In this document: positions 37,777 through 45,826 of the stretch, piece after piece
How the letters are laid out: each line of letters begins with the position of its first letter
How positions within the stretch are numbered: position 1 is the first letter of the stretch
Assembly: GCA_016866255.1 (NCBI GenBank)
Contig: VGMY01000007.1
Span: forward strand, 25,779-89,778
Source: Bacteroidota bacterium
GTDB taxonomy: Bacteria > Bacteroidota > Bacteroidia > Flavobacteriales_D > Crocinitomicaceae
DNA: 64,000 nt
Direction: 5' to 3'
Translations under genes and position numbers: made by a program
The notes under the pieces: model-generated
Database searches by the model: none
Told to the model about the DNA's origin: nothing
What the model saw: the letters and a program-made list of their open reading frames with translations, nothing else

Positions 37777-39012
37777 TCATTCAAATTCTGCATTGAGAAT
37801 CTTAAATACTTCCTCAATGGTTTCTTTTTCTAAATCAGTTCTTTTCACCAACTCCTCAACAGACATGTCTAAAACCGCCTTTGCGGTGTCGCAACCAACG
37901 GCTTTCAGTTCGTCAATAATCCAACCGTCAATTTCGTCGACAAACTCTTCTAAATCTACGTCTTCAATGTCCGATTCTCCCTCGCGATACACATCAATCT
38001 CGTAACCCACGAGTTTTCCAGCAAGTTTGATGTTATTACCTCCACGTCCAATGGCCAGCGACACTTGATCGGGCTTTAAGAAAACTTTAACCCTTTTATC
38101 CTCCTCATGAATTTCCATGGAAGTGATTTTCGCAGGGGAAAGCGCTCTTTGAATAAGTAACTGACGATTTGAGGTATAATTGATCACGTCGATGTTCTCG
38201 TTCTTGAGTTCCCTCACAATTCCGTGAATTCTGCTCCCTTTCATTCCAACACAAGCCCCTACAGGATCTATACGGTCATCGTAAGATTCCACAGCAACCT
38301 TAGCCCTTTCTCCCGGTTCACGGACAATTTTCTTAATCGTTATCAAGCCATCAAACACTTCAGGGACTTCCAACTCAAACAATCGCTCAAGAAACTCAGG
38401 TGCGGTTCTTGAGAGGATAATTACGGGTGTGCTGTTGCGCATATCTACTTTCGAAACGACGGCGCGAATGGTTTCGCCTTTTTTGAAGAAGTCGGCTGGT
38501 ATTTGTTCTGATTTCGGGAGAATAAGTTCGTTTTGATCATCGTCCATTATCAAAATTTCTTTCTTCCAAACCTGATATACTTCTCCGGTGACAATTTCCC
38601 CTACGCGTTCTTTATACTTTTTATAAAGATGATCCTTTTCAAGTTCTAAAATTCTTGAAATTAGGTTTTGTCGCAACGACAAAACGTTTCTTCTACCAAA
38701 ATCGGAAAATTTAAACTCCTCCGTTACCGATTCTCCAATTTCGAAATCCGGTTCTATTTTTATCGCATCGGAATAAGCAATTTCCAGGTTAGCATCCTCA
38801 ACCTCCCCATCGTCTACAATGTCTTTATTTAAGAAAATCTGAACATCTCCTTTATCTATGTTTACGATAACATCAATGTGCTGATCGGTGTTAAATTTTC
38901 TTTTTAACATGGCTCGAAAAACGTCTTCAAGGACGTGTTGCATGGTTTGCTTGTCAATGTTTTTCAGTTCCTTAAATTCGGAGAACGATTCTACTAAATC
39001 CGTACTGTTCAT
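37777..39012 (-). CDS. nusA: Transcription termination/antitermination factor NusA
   Basis: 411 residues. N-terminal RNAP-binding domain, S1 RNA-binding domain (GEIVTGEVYQVWKKEILI), and two KH domains with the signature ...VGACVGMKGSRIHGIVREL and SLAIGRGGNNIKLA, and a short acidic C-terminal helical tail with DMSVEELVKRTDL. NusA binds RNAP and nascent RNA and influences pausing and termination, which is relevant because a terminator-like hairpin stands in the leader of its own operon. Follows rimP by six bases. Confidence 0.97.
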   Translation of the reverse strand: MNSTDLVESFSEFKELKNIDKQTMQHVLEDVFRAMLKRKFNTDQHIDVIVNIDKGDVQIFLNKDIVDDGEVEDANLEIAYSDAIKIEPDFEIGESVTEEFKFSDFGRRNVLSLRQNLISRILELEKDHLYKKYKERVGEIVTGEVYQVWKKEILIMDDDQNELILPKSEQIPADFFKKGETIRAVVSKVDMRNSTPVIILSRTAPEFLERLFELEVPEVFDGLITIKKIVREPGERAKVAVESYDDRIDPVGACVGMKGSRIHGIVRELKNENIDVINYTSNRQLLIQRALSPAKITSMEIHEEDKRVKVFLKPDQVSLAIGRGGNNIKLAGKLVGYEIDVYREGESDIEDVDLEEFVDEIDGWIIDELKAVGCDTAKAVLDMSVEELVKRTDLEKETIEEVFKILNAEFE

Positions 39013-39018
39013 GATTTA

Positions 39019-39489
39019 CTATTTAAAAGATATAACGCGTTTAATTTCTTTAATTTCAATTTTATCAAGGCACAACTCCTCCACAACGATTGATTTTTTC
39101 TTTTTTTCATTCCGTACCACCCGTTCAACCGATAACCAAAAGGTTCCTTCCTTATAATTGGCCAAAGTGGCCTCAATCAACTCCCCGTTCGTCTTTAAAA
39201 CGGTTATTTTTCTTCCCGCATTTTTGAGAAACTGTTTTTCGTGACGCAACGGCCTATCCATTCCCGCAGAAGAAACATTCAACTCAAAATCCTCTATCTC
39301 ACGATTCAAATTGTGCTCAATGTTCCTCGATACCGAAATGCAATCCTCTATGGAAACTCCTCCCTTCTCCATGTCTAATTCAACATTGATGACGTTCTTG
39401 GCGGAAATCGTTAAATCTACGATAAACAAGCCTTTATCCAGTACATCAATGCGCTCTTGGGCCAATTGAATGATTCTATTCTTATCCAT
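39019..39489 (-). CDS. rimP: Ribosome maturation factor RimP
   Basis: 156 residues; helps 30S maturation. The N-terminal domain carries VINVELDMEKGGVSIEDCISVSRNIE and the conserved ELNVSSAGMDRPL linker; the C-terminal domain has the beta-barrel shape of the family. ATG at 39489, first gene of rimP-nusA-infB. Its upstream leader contains a strong promoter and a terminator-type hairpin. Confidence 0.97.
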   Translation of the reverse strand: MDKNRIIQLAQERIDVLDKGLFIVDLTISAKNVINVELDMEKGGVSIEDCISVSRNIEHNLNREIEDFELNVSSAGMDRPLRHEKQFLKNAGRKITVLKTNGELIEATLANYKEGTFWLSVERVVRNEKKKKSIVVEELCLDKIEIKEIKRVISFK

Positions 39490-39495
39490 GGTTGT

Positions 39496-39522
39496 AAAAA
39501 AAGAGGGGACTTTCGTCCCCTC
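39496..39522 (-). promoter_or_regulatory. Terminator-like hairpin in the rimP-nusA-infB leader (possible attenuator)
   Basis: In the transcript: GAGGGGAC, loop GAAA, GTCCCCTC, then seven U. The stem is a perfect eight base pairs closed by a GNRA tetraloop and lies between the promoter at 39543-39573 and the rimP ATG. The U-run is only on the minus-strand RNA, so it points towards the operon. Either it ends transcription early and is antiterminated, or it stabilises or hides the 5' end. Confidence 0.7.
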
Positions 39523-39542
39523 GTTCTATCCAAATATTTTTA

Positions 39543-39573
39543 CAAAGGTACACCTTTTTGACTTAAAACCAAA
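39543..39573 (-). promoter_or_regulatory. Promoter for rimP-nusA-infB (TTTG-N19-TACCTTTG)
   Basis: Minus-strand TTTG at 39573-39570, a 19-base spacer and TACCTTTG at 39550-39543: a perfect match to the Bacteroidota consensus. Transcription should start near 39537, giving a leader of about 48 bases that contains the hairpin at 39496-39522. Confidence 0.75.
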
Positions 39574-39603
39574 TAACCAACTATTTAGTTTAATTTTACA
39601 GCG

Positions 39604-40185
39604 ATGCTCATTGAGATTGAAGATAAAATCATTTCCGCCGAGGTCTTTCGAAAAAAGTTTGTGTGCGACCTCATTCGATGCAAAGGCGCTTGCTGTGTCG
39701 AAGGAGATGCGGGCGCTCCCCTATCGCAAGAAGAAGTCTTCAAACTCACAGAACACCTCGATAACATCGCACCTTACATGAGCAGCGAAGGTTTGGAGGC
39801 TATTTCAAAATTTGGCGTTTCCACGACAGACCATGAAGGAGAACCCGTTACCCCCCTGATTAAAGATGGTACATGCGCTTTTGTTTTTTACAACGAAAAA
39901 CACCAAGCCCTGTGCTCTATTGAAAAGGCTCACCTCGAAGGGGCGATAGAAAATCTAAAACCAATTTCATGTTCCCTCTATCCCATTCGCGTCAAAAAAT
40001 TCAACGATTTCACGGCACTCCAGTATGACGAATGGTCCATTTGTAAATCGGCATGCAGCCAAGGTGAGCTTTTGGGTGTCCCTGTATACCGGTTCTTAAA
40101 GAATGCTCTAACAAGAGCTTTTGGAGCACCGTTTTACAAAGAACTTGAACTCGTCGAAAAAGAATTAGAAAATATTCCCGAGTAG
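39604..40185 (+). CDS. DUF3109 family cysteine-rich protein
   Basis: 193 residues. The N-terminal part has CDLIRCKGACC, followed later by LCSIEKAHLEGAIENLKPISCSLYPIRV and CKSACS, the Cys pattern of DUF3109/YkgJ-like zinc- or iron-cluster proteins. Function unknown; a metal-binding or oxidoreductase-like role is possible. ATG at 39604, divergent from rimP. It converges on the cytochrome oxidase operon, from which it is separated by a hairpin at 40194-40213. Confidence 0.85.
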   Translation: MLIEIEDKIISAEVFRKKFVCDLIRCKGACCVEGDAGAPLSQEEVFKLTEHLDNIAPYMSSEGLEAISKFGVSTTDHEGEPVTPLIKDGTCAFVFYNEKHQALCSIEKAHLEGAIENLKPISCSLYPIRVKKFNDFTALQYDEWSICKSACSQGELLGVPVYRFLKNALTRAFGAPFYKELELVEKELENIPE

Positions 40186-40193
40186 CCGGGCAT

Positions 40194-40213
40194 AAAAAAG
40201 CCCCTTGCGGGGC
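40194..40213 (-). terminator. Intrinsic terminator of the act-cox operon
   Basis: Minus-strand RNA: GCCCC, loop GCAA, GGGGC, then UUUUUU. It lies just after the coxA stop. The plus-strand reading has the same stem but only ATTTACT after it, so it is weaker for the DUF3109 gene. Confidence 0.75.
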
Positions 40214-40218
40214 ATTTA

Positions 40219-42093
40219 CTAATGGCTTTCTTCCTCGTTCTCTCCCAAGGGGACGTTTTGAGGGATAAAATCTTCTTCCGAAACATAATTTCCGTTTTTA
40301 TCTTGTTTCGAATAATCATATGGCCACCGATATACCACAGGAAGCGCTCCAGGCCAATTGCCGTGAATGTGCTCAACTGGGGCGGTCCATTCAAGCGTGT
40401 TGGACCTCCAGGGATTTTGAGGGGCCTTGGGACCTCGGAAAATGCTGTAGAAAAAGTTGTACAAGAAAATTAACTGGCCCAAAGCTGCAAGGATGGCAAA
40501 TACGGTAACAATCACATTCAAGTCCATAATCATCGCATACGAATCGGTATCAAATTCGCCATACACTGAATAATTGTAATAGCGGCGCGGAGCTCCTGCA
40601 AGACCAACAAAGTGCATTGGAAAGAATACCCCATAAGCGCCGACAATCGTAATCCAAAAATGAACGTAGCCCATTCGCGTGTTCATCATTTTACCATACA
40701 TTTTAGGGAACCAATGATAAACACCGGCAAACATTCCAAAAACGGCGGACATACCCATTACTATATGAAAGTGAGCAACAACAAAATAAGTGTCGTGGAT
40801 AGCAATATCGAGCGCCGAGTCTGCTAAAATAATCCCGGTAACCCCTCCTGTGATGAAGGTGGAAACCAAGGCTATTGCAAACATCATTGCCGGAGTAAAA
40901 ACAATAGATCCTCTCCAAAGCGTTGTAATATAATTGAATACCTTAACCGCTGATGGAATTGCAATTAACAGCGTTGTGAAGACAAATACACTCCCTAGAA
41001 AGGGGTTCATTCCGGTAATGAACATATGGTGGCCCCAAACAATGAACGACAAAAATCCAATCGCCAAGATAGATGCAACCATTGCCTTATATCCAAAAAT
41101 TGGCTTACGCGCATTCGTAGCAATAATTTCCGATGAAAGACCCAGCGCGGGGAGCAAAACGATGTAGACCTCCGGGTGGCCTAAAAACCAGAATAAATGC
41201 TGAAAAAGCAATGGAGATCCCCCGTGGTTAGTGAGCATTTCCTGTCCTACCATAATGTCAGAAAGATAAAAGCTGGTGCCTGCCAAGCGATCCATTATCA
41301 ATAAAAGCGCTGCTGATAGGAGTACCGGGAAGGAAAGAACCCCGAGTATAGCCGTTACAAAAAATGCCCAAATGGTAAGCGGCATTCGCAACATCGTCAT
41401 TCCGGCTGTTCTCAAGTTCAATACAGTAACGATATAATTTAAGCTTCCAAGAAGAGAGCCGGCGATAAAAATAGCCATAGAAATTAGCCACAGCGTCATC
41501 CCAAATCCAGAGCCCGTAACAGACTGAGGAAGTGCTGATAAAGGAGGGTAGACCGTCCATCCGGCCATTGCCGGACCATTGCCTGTGGTTCCCCAATCCC
41601 CGGGTATGTCCAACCCGAAAATGGAGCCGTTGAAAACGAACATGGACAAAAACATAATCAAGGAGGAAACAAAGAAAAACCAATAAGATAACATGTTTAA
41701 AAAACCAGAAGCCATATCTCTTGCACCCAATTGCAACGGAATTAAGATGTTCGAAAAGGTGCCCGATAAACCTCCTGTCAACAAGAAAAACACCATAATG
41801 GTTCCGTGAATCGTCACTAAACCAAGATACATGTCCTCTTTTAGAACGCCCTCAGGAGCCCACTGATCTCCTAAAAAGAAATATAAAAAATCAGAACTTT
41901 CACCTGGCCATGCCAATTGAATTCTAAAAAGAATGGACAATAGCATTGCTACTAACCCCATGAAAACTGCAGTTATCAAAAACTGCTTTCCAATCATCTT
42001 ATGGTCTTGGGAAAAGATATACTTGCTAACAAAACTCTCTTCATGGTGATGACCATGATCCGCGTGTCCGTGTGCGTCGTGTGTTGAAGCCAT
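40219..42093 (-). CDS. coxA: Cytochrome c oxidase subunit I (aa3-type)
   Basis: 624 residues, twelve-plus membrane helices; contains haem a, haem a3 and CuB and pumps protons while reducing oxygen. Haem a ligand region HGTIMVFFL; CuB/Tyr motif GHPEVYIVLLPALG (the Tyr cross-link set of A1-type oxidases); HHMFITGMNP; haem a3 ligand region DTYFVVAHFHIVMG. The N-terminus is His-rich (MASTHDAHGHADHGHHH), with eight histidines in the first 17 residues, possibly a metal-chaperoning tail. Last gene of the act-cox operon, ended by a terminator. No subunit III (coxC) is adjacent. Confidence 0.97.
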   Translation of the reverse strand: MASTHDAHGHADHGHHHEESFVSKYIFSQDHKMIGKQFLITAVFMGLVAMLLSILFRIQLAWPGESSDFLYFFLGDQWAPEGVLKEDMYLGLVTIHGTIMVFFLLTGGLSGTFSNILIPLQLGARDMASGFLNMLSYWFFFVSSLIMFLSMFVFNGSIFGLDIPGDWGTTGNGPAMAGWTVYPPLSALPQSVTGSGFGMTLWLISMAIFIAGSLLGSLNYIVTVLNLRTAGMTMLRMPLTIWAFFVTAILGVLSFPVLLSAALLLIMDRLAGTSFYLSDIMVGQEMLTNHGGSPLLFQHLFWFLGHPEVYIVLLPALGLSSEIIATNARKPIFGYKAMVASILAIGFLSFIVWGHHMFITGMNPFLGSVFVFTTLLIAIPSAVKVFNYITTLWRGSIVFTPAMMFAIALVSTFITGGVTGIILADSALDIAIHDTYFVVAHFHIVMGMSAVFGMFAGVYHWFPKMYGKMMNTRMGYVHFWITIVGAYGVFFPMHFVGLAGAPRRYYNYSVYGEFDTDSYAMIMDLNVIVTVFAILAALGQLIFLYNFFYSIFRGPKAPQNPWRSNTLEWTAPVEHIHGNWPGALPVVYRWPYDYSKQDKNGNYVSEEDFIPQNVPLGENEEESH

Positions 42094-42111
42094 TGTTTTA
42101 AATTATAGTTA

Positions 42112-43338
42112 TTAAATCATTTCGTTTGTTGTAGTATCGGCAGGAACAGCTGGTTGGGTCGCGGGGGCGAAAGAAGACTTGAAATTCTTTGACGATTTGG
42201 CTTTCATCCATGCAACATATTCTTTTTCTTCTAAAACCACTACCATCATTTTCATTCCATAATGCGCGCCTCCACAGATCTTGTTACAAAGAAGAACATA
42301 ATTAAATGTGGAAAGGTTTTTGAGTTTACGCATTTCCTTCGTTGTGTAAATGGGGGTAAATTTCAAGCGCGTTCCGTATCCAGGAACCGTGTTCATTTGC
42401 TGCCTGAAATGGGGAAAATAGGCAGAGTGAATTACGTCTTTAGATCGAAAGGTAAATTCGTAGGGCTTATTTTTACACAAATACAACGTGTCTTTTTGGA
42501 TTACATCGTTCCAAGCAGGCGCGTCATTTTTGGCGTTATGTGTAGCTTTCATTTGATTTAACAACCGCAACAATCTTTCTTTCCTGCCTAAATTCGTGCG
42601 CAAGACAGACAGGGTTGAATCCGTTAGTACCGTATCGCGGTTATTAAGTAATTTTTGCAGCCCCACAATCCCTCCGTTTCCAAAGCGCATTGCATGAATC
42701 GAGGAATCGATTGTGGCTGAGGTTACTAAGCCTAACTCATTGCTTGCCAAAATCAATTTGTAATCTGTTTTTCCCAATACATTATCTTCTCCTGCGTAGC
42801 GCGCGGTCCAATTGAATTGCTGCGCATAAAGTTCAACTCTTAGGGCGTCTTTACTTGAGGGAGAAGTAAGTTCATTCCATGACTGCAACCCTAGTATTAT
42901 GATTACCGCCAACACAACTGCCGGAACCGAGGTCCAAAGCAGTTCCAATTTGTTGTTGTGCGCAAAAAACGTGGCTTTCACACCCGGTTTTCTTACGTAC
43001 TTATAAGCAAAGAAGAACAATAAAAAGTTGGTTATAAAGAATACAAAAAGAATAATCGCAAAATTAACGTTAAGAAGCCAATCCGTAGATTCTCCCTCTA
43101 CAGAGGCCGCCGGACCGATGCCCGTCCAACCATATTCCAACATTAACCAGATTAGCGCTCCAAACTGAAATATGTTAAAAACCAGCATCAACCTTGCATT
43201 CAAGTAATTATCCCTGTCTTGAATATCATGTTCGCCATGTTTTCGCATTTTGGAAGCTAATTCGTATAGCCGCGTCAATTGAGCAACGGCAATGGCTCCA
43301 ATAACAATAATGACTAAAATCAACAATCTGCTTTCCAT
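42112..43338 (-). CDS. coxB: Cytochrome c oxidase subunit II
   Basis: 408 residues: membrane helices near residues 1-20, ~50-70 and ~85-112, then ~133-155, and a periplasmic CuA domain. The CuA ligands are present: the His of VIHSAYFPHF and the C-N-K-I-C-G-G-A-H-Y-G-M cluster (two Cys, His, Met). The Glu usual between the two cysteines is Lys here; its role is through the backbone, so the site may still work. It is longer than E. coli/mitochondrial forms because of an insert before the CuA site. Lies 17 bases downstream of actF, 18 bases upstream of coxA. Confidence 0.96.
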   Translation of the reverse strand: MESRLLILVIIVIGAIAVAQLTRLYELASKMRKHGEHDIQDRDNYLNARLMLVFNIFQFGALIWLMLEYGWTGIGPAASVEGESTDWLLNVNFAIILFVFFITNFLLFFFAYKYVRKPGVKATFFAHNNKLELLWTSVPAVVLAVIIILGLQSWNELTSPSSKDALRVELYAQQFNWTARYAGEDNVLGKTDYKLILASNELGLVTSATIDSSIHAMRFGNGGIVGLQKLLNNRDTVLTDSTLSVLRTNLGRKERLLRLLNQMKATHNAKNDAPAWNDVIQKDTLYLCKNKPYEFTFRSKDVIHSAYFPHFRQQMNTVPGYGTRLKFTPIYTTKEMRKLKNLSTFNYVLLCNKICGGAHYGMKMMVVVLEEKEYVAWMKAKSSKNFKSSFAPATQPAVPADTTTNEMI

Positions 43339-43355
43339 CTTAATTTTTTATTTGT

Positions 43356-44561
43356 TTAGAATTCATGATGCATACTTTCATCTAAAAACGGGTGATTTAC
43401 AGGTGTCAAAGGCGCTTTGCTGAGGTTCTTTAAAAGCACATAAATGAAAAGCCCAGCCATGAGCAGAAGCATTCCTAACTCTAAAATTCCCAATTGCGCA
43501 TTCGCTCCCAGCGAACCGGCCGATACCATGATGTAAACATCCAGCCAGTGCCCTACGAGGATGACGATTCCAACGAAGGTCAAAATCCCCGCGTCGCGTT
43601 TCGCATCTCGGGACATTAAAATCAACATCGGAAAAACAAAATTTATAAAGAACATCCCAAAGTAAAGAAACTTGTAGTTTTCCGTACGCATCACATAATA
43701 GGTAACTTCTTCGCCTATATTGGCATACCAAATCAGCATATATTGTGAAAACCACATGTAAGACCAAAGGAAAGAAATAGCAAAAACCCATTTCCCTATA
43801 TCGTGAATATGGGACTCGTTCACTTGTGGTAAATACCCTTCTTTCTTGAGGTAAATTACAGTAAGGACAATAACGACTAACGCAGAGACCCACATTCCCG
43901 AAAAAGTATACCAACCAAAAAGGGTGCTAAACCAGTGCACATCTATGGACATCAACCAGTCCCAGGCGGAGGTAGAACTGAAGACCGCGAAAAAAACCAA
44001 AAATGTTGCTCCCTGACGATAATTTTTGAAATGAATATCGGATCCCCCTACGGCGTCCTCTTCCAAGGATCTTTTTCGAAATCCACGAAGAAACCACAAA
44101 TAAATAGAAAAATAAACCAGCGAACGAATCCAGAAAAACACTACATTCAGGTAGGACGATTTACCCTGAATGATTTTATCTTCAGCAACTACCTCTCCGT
44201 CCATCCAAGTATAAATATGGGCTCCGTGTAACACGGTAATAATGAGGAGTACCCCGCCAAAAACAGCAATTCCGTAAGGGAGGTATAAGGCCACGGATTC
44301 TATAACTCGTTTCACAGCAACATACCAACCGGCCTCAACGGCATAGTTCAACGCCAGGAAAAACAAGGCCCCAAGTCCAATGGCAAAAAAGAAGAAGGCG
44401 TTGATGAGGCCGTTCGTCATAACTCGGGTTAAAAAGTGGTCCTCTCCTATTCCTAAACCAACACCAATCCCCGCCAAAGCCCCTCCGATGCCCATAAGCG
44501 TGAAAGCCAACGTCCTTGCATTAGCGCTTACCTGAAAATTATTTTGATTTTGTAATTCCAT
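43356..44561 (-). CDS. actF: Alternative complex III subunit ActF (quinol:cytochrome c oxidoreductase)
   Basis: 401 residues with about ten membrane helices; belongs to the ActF subunits of alternative complex III that sit beside ActC. Clear family stretches: VAVKRVIESVALYLPYGIAVFGG, GKWVFAISFLWSYMWFSQYMLIWYANIGEEV. An internal start (ATG 44561) is better than TTG 44567 since both lie directly after the actE stop. It helps bind quinol and anchors the complex; proton pathway residues not assessed here. Confidence 0.92.
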   Translation of the reverse strand: MELQNQNNFQVSANARTLAFTLMGIGGALAGIGVGLGIGEDHFLTRVMTNGLINAFFFFAIGLGALFFLALNYAVEAGWYVAVKRVIESVALYLPYGIAVFGGVLLIITVLHGAHIYTWMDGEVVAEDKIIQGKSSYLNVVFFWIRSLVYFSIYLWFLRGFRKRSLEEDAVGGSDIHFKNYRQGATFLVFFAVFSSTSAWDWLMSIDVHWFSTLFGWYTFSGMWVSALVVIVLTVIYLKKEGYLPQVNESHIHDIGKWVFAISFLWSYMWFSQYMLIWYANIGEEVTYYVMRTENYKFLYFGMFFINFVFPMLILMSRDAKRDAGILTFVGIVILVGHWLDVYIMVSAGSLGANAQLGILELGMLLLMAGLFIYVLLKNLSKAPLTPVNHPFLDESMHHEF

Positions 44562-44567
44562 AGCCAA

Positions 44568-45272
44568 CTAACTTTTTTTTGTCGTATCCGTTACCATGCC
44601 CGATTTAAGGTAATCTTTGTATTGCATGCTGCGAACGTAATGCACCAAGGTCCATATTTCACGCTTATTGAGTAAGGAACGATGGGCCCCCATCATTCCT
44701 TTGCCATAATAAATTGAGTAAAACATTTGGCCGTTGGAAATTTTCATTCGCGCTTCCTCCATATAGTTTGGAACTCCAGCATAAGCTCCCGAGGTTACCA
44801 TTGGGCCGTTTCCGTCTCCCTTTTCCCCATGGCAGTGTTGGCACATGGATGAATACAATTTTTTACCTTCTTCGATTATCTTTTCATCCAACATGAGCGG
44901 GTTCAATAAATCAGCAGTTGCCAAAGTATATTCGTCGGCTTGTGAAACCCTTTCACCATAAACTCCGTGCGTTGAACGCATCAATTGATTGGGCAATCTA
45001 TGATAAGGAAGCATCATATCTAAAAGGGCGCTGTCTTTACCAAAGTAAGGGACCGTAAATTGAGGCGGTGTTAAGGCGGTCAACCTGCCCTTTTTCTGTT
45101 CATCAATTCTGCCTCTTACCTCGCCGTAATCTACGTAAGCTTCAACCGCCGGCGACCTGTACATATCCGGCATATATTCCAACCCGGGGCTGTCGGGATC
45201 AGAGGCGCAAGAAGGCATCGTGAGTACGGCCATCGATAACGCACCTATCCAAATTATGAGGGACTTTTTCAT
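44568..45272 (-). CDS. actE: Alternative complex III monohaem cytochrome ActE
   Basis: 234 residues. Lipoprotein signal with TMPSC (Cys ~22); one c-type haem site CQHCH (residues ~143-147) and a distal Met in KGMMGAH. The C-terminal part is a class I cytochrome c. In alternative complex III ActE passes electrons from ActA to the cytochrome c oxidase. Directly precedes actF (stop next to its start). Confidence 0.93.
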   Translation of the reverse strand: MKKSLIIWIGALSMAVLTMPSCASDPDSPGLEYMPDMYRSPAVEAYVDYGEVRGRIDEQKKGRLTALTPPQFTVPYFGKDSALLDMMLPYHRLPNQLMRSTHGVYGERVSQADEYTLATADLLNPLMLDEKIIEEGKKLYSSMCQHCHGEKGDGNGPMVTSGAYAGVPNYMEEARMKISNGQMFYSIYYGKGMMGAHRSLLNKREIWTLVHYVRSMQYKDYLKSGMVTDTTKKS

Positions 45273-45288
45273 GGTTAATCCTTGTATC

Positions 45289-45822
45289 TTATTCCGTTAT
45301 TTTCTTTTCAAGTTCTTCAAAACCCGTATCCTTCAGCAACTCATCTATTTTAGCCTCTGCGATGGTCTGCTCCGACAAGCGAATTTCCAAAACAAATTTA
45401 TTGTCGGTTGTGCGGGGATCTGGATTTTGCGCAGGCATTCCCGGAAGAGTCCTGTTCAATAATAAATAAGTAATCGCCATTCCGTGAGCCGCACACAACA
45501 CAGTAAACTCAAAGGACACTGGTATAAAAGCAAGGATGTTCTCTACGTAGCTGAAATTGGGTTTTCCTCCAATGTTCATTTTCCATTCTACCACCATAAA
45601 ATAACGCATTCCGATGGTCGCTAGCGTTAATCCGGTTAGTCCGTAGAGAAAGGCCATAATGCCCAATCGCGTTCCTTTTACCCCAATAATTGAATCAATA
45701 CCATGTACGGGGAAAGGGCTGTAGACCTCCGCAATTTTTATGCCCCCTGAGACCAGTTTTTTGGCGCTTGACTTGAGCACCTCGTCGTCTCCATACATCG
45801 CATATATTATTTTCTCTGCCAT
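45289..45822 (-). CDS. actD: Alternative complex III subunit ActD (DUF3341)
   Basis: 177 residues with two membrane helices (GIMAFLYGLTGLTLATIGMRYF and LAFIPVSFEFTVLCAAHGMAITYLLL) and the DUF3341 N-terminal motif EVYSPFPVHGIDSIIG. A structural, cofactor-free subunit. Between actC (four bases) and actE (16 bases). Confidence 0.93.
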   Translation of the reverse strand: MAEKIIYAMYGDDEVLKSSAKKLVSGGIKIAEVYSPFPVHGIDSIIGVKGTRLGIMAFLYGLTGLTLATIGMRYFMVVEWKMNIGGKPNFSYVENILAFIPVSFEFTVLCAAHGMAITYLLLNRTLPGMPAQNPDPRTTDNKFVLEIRLSEQTIAEAKIDELLKDTGFEELEKKITE

Positions 45823-45826
45823 AATC

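Noticed and set aside
39503..39522. Hairpin read as a plus-strand terminator
   Set aside because: The run of T follows only on the minus-strand transcript; on the plus strand it is followed by GTTCTATC.
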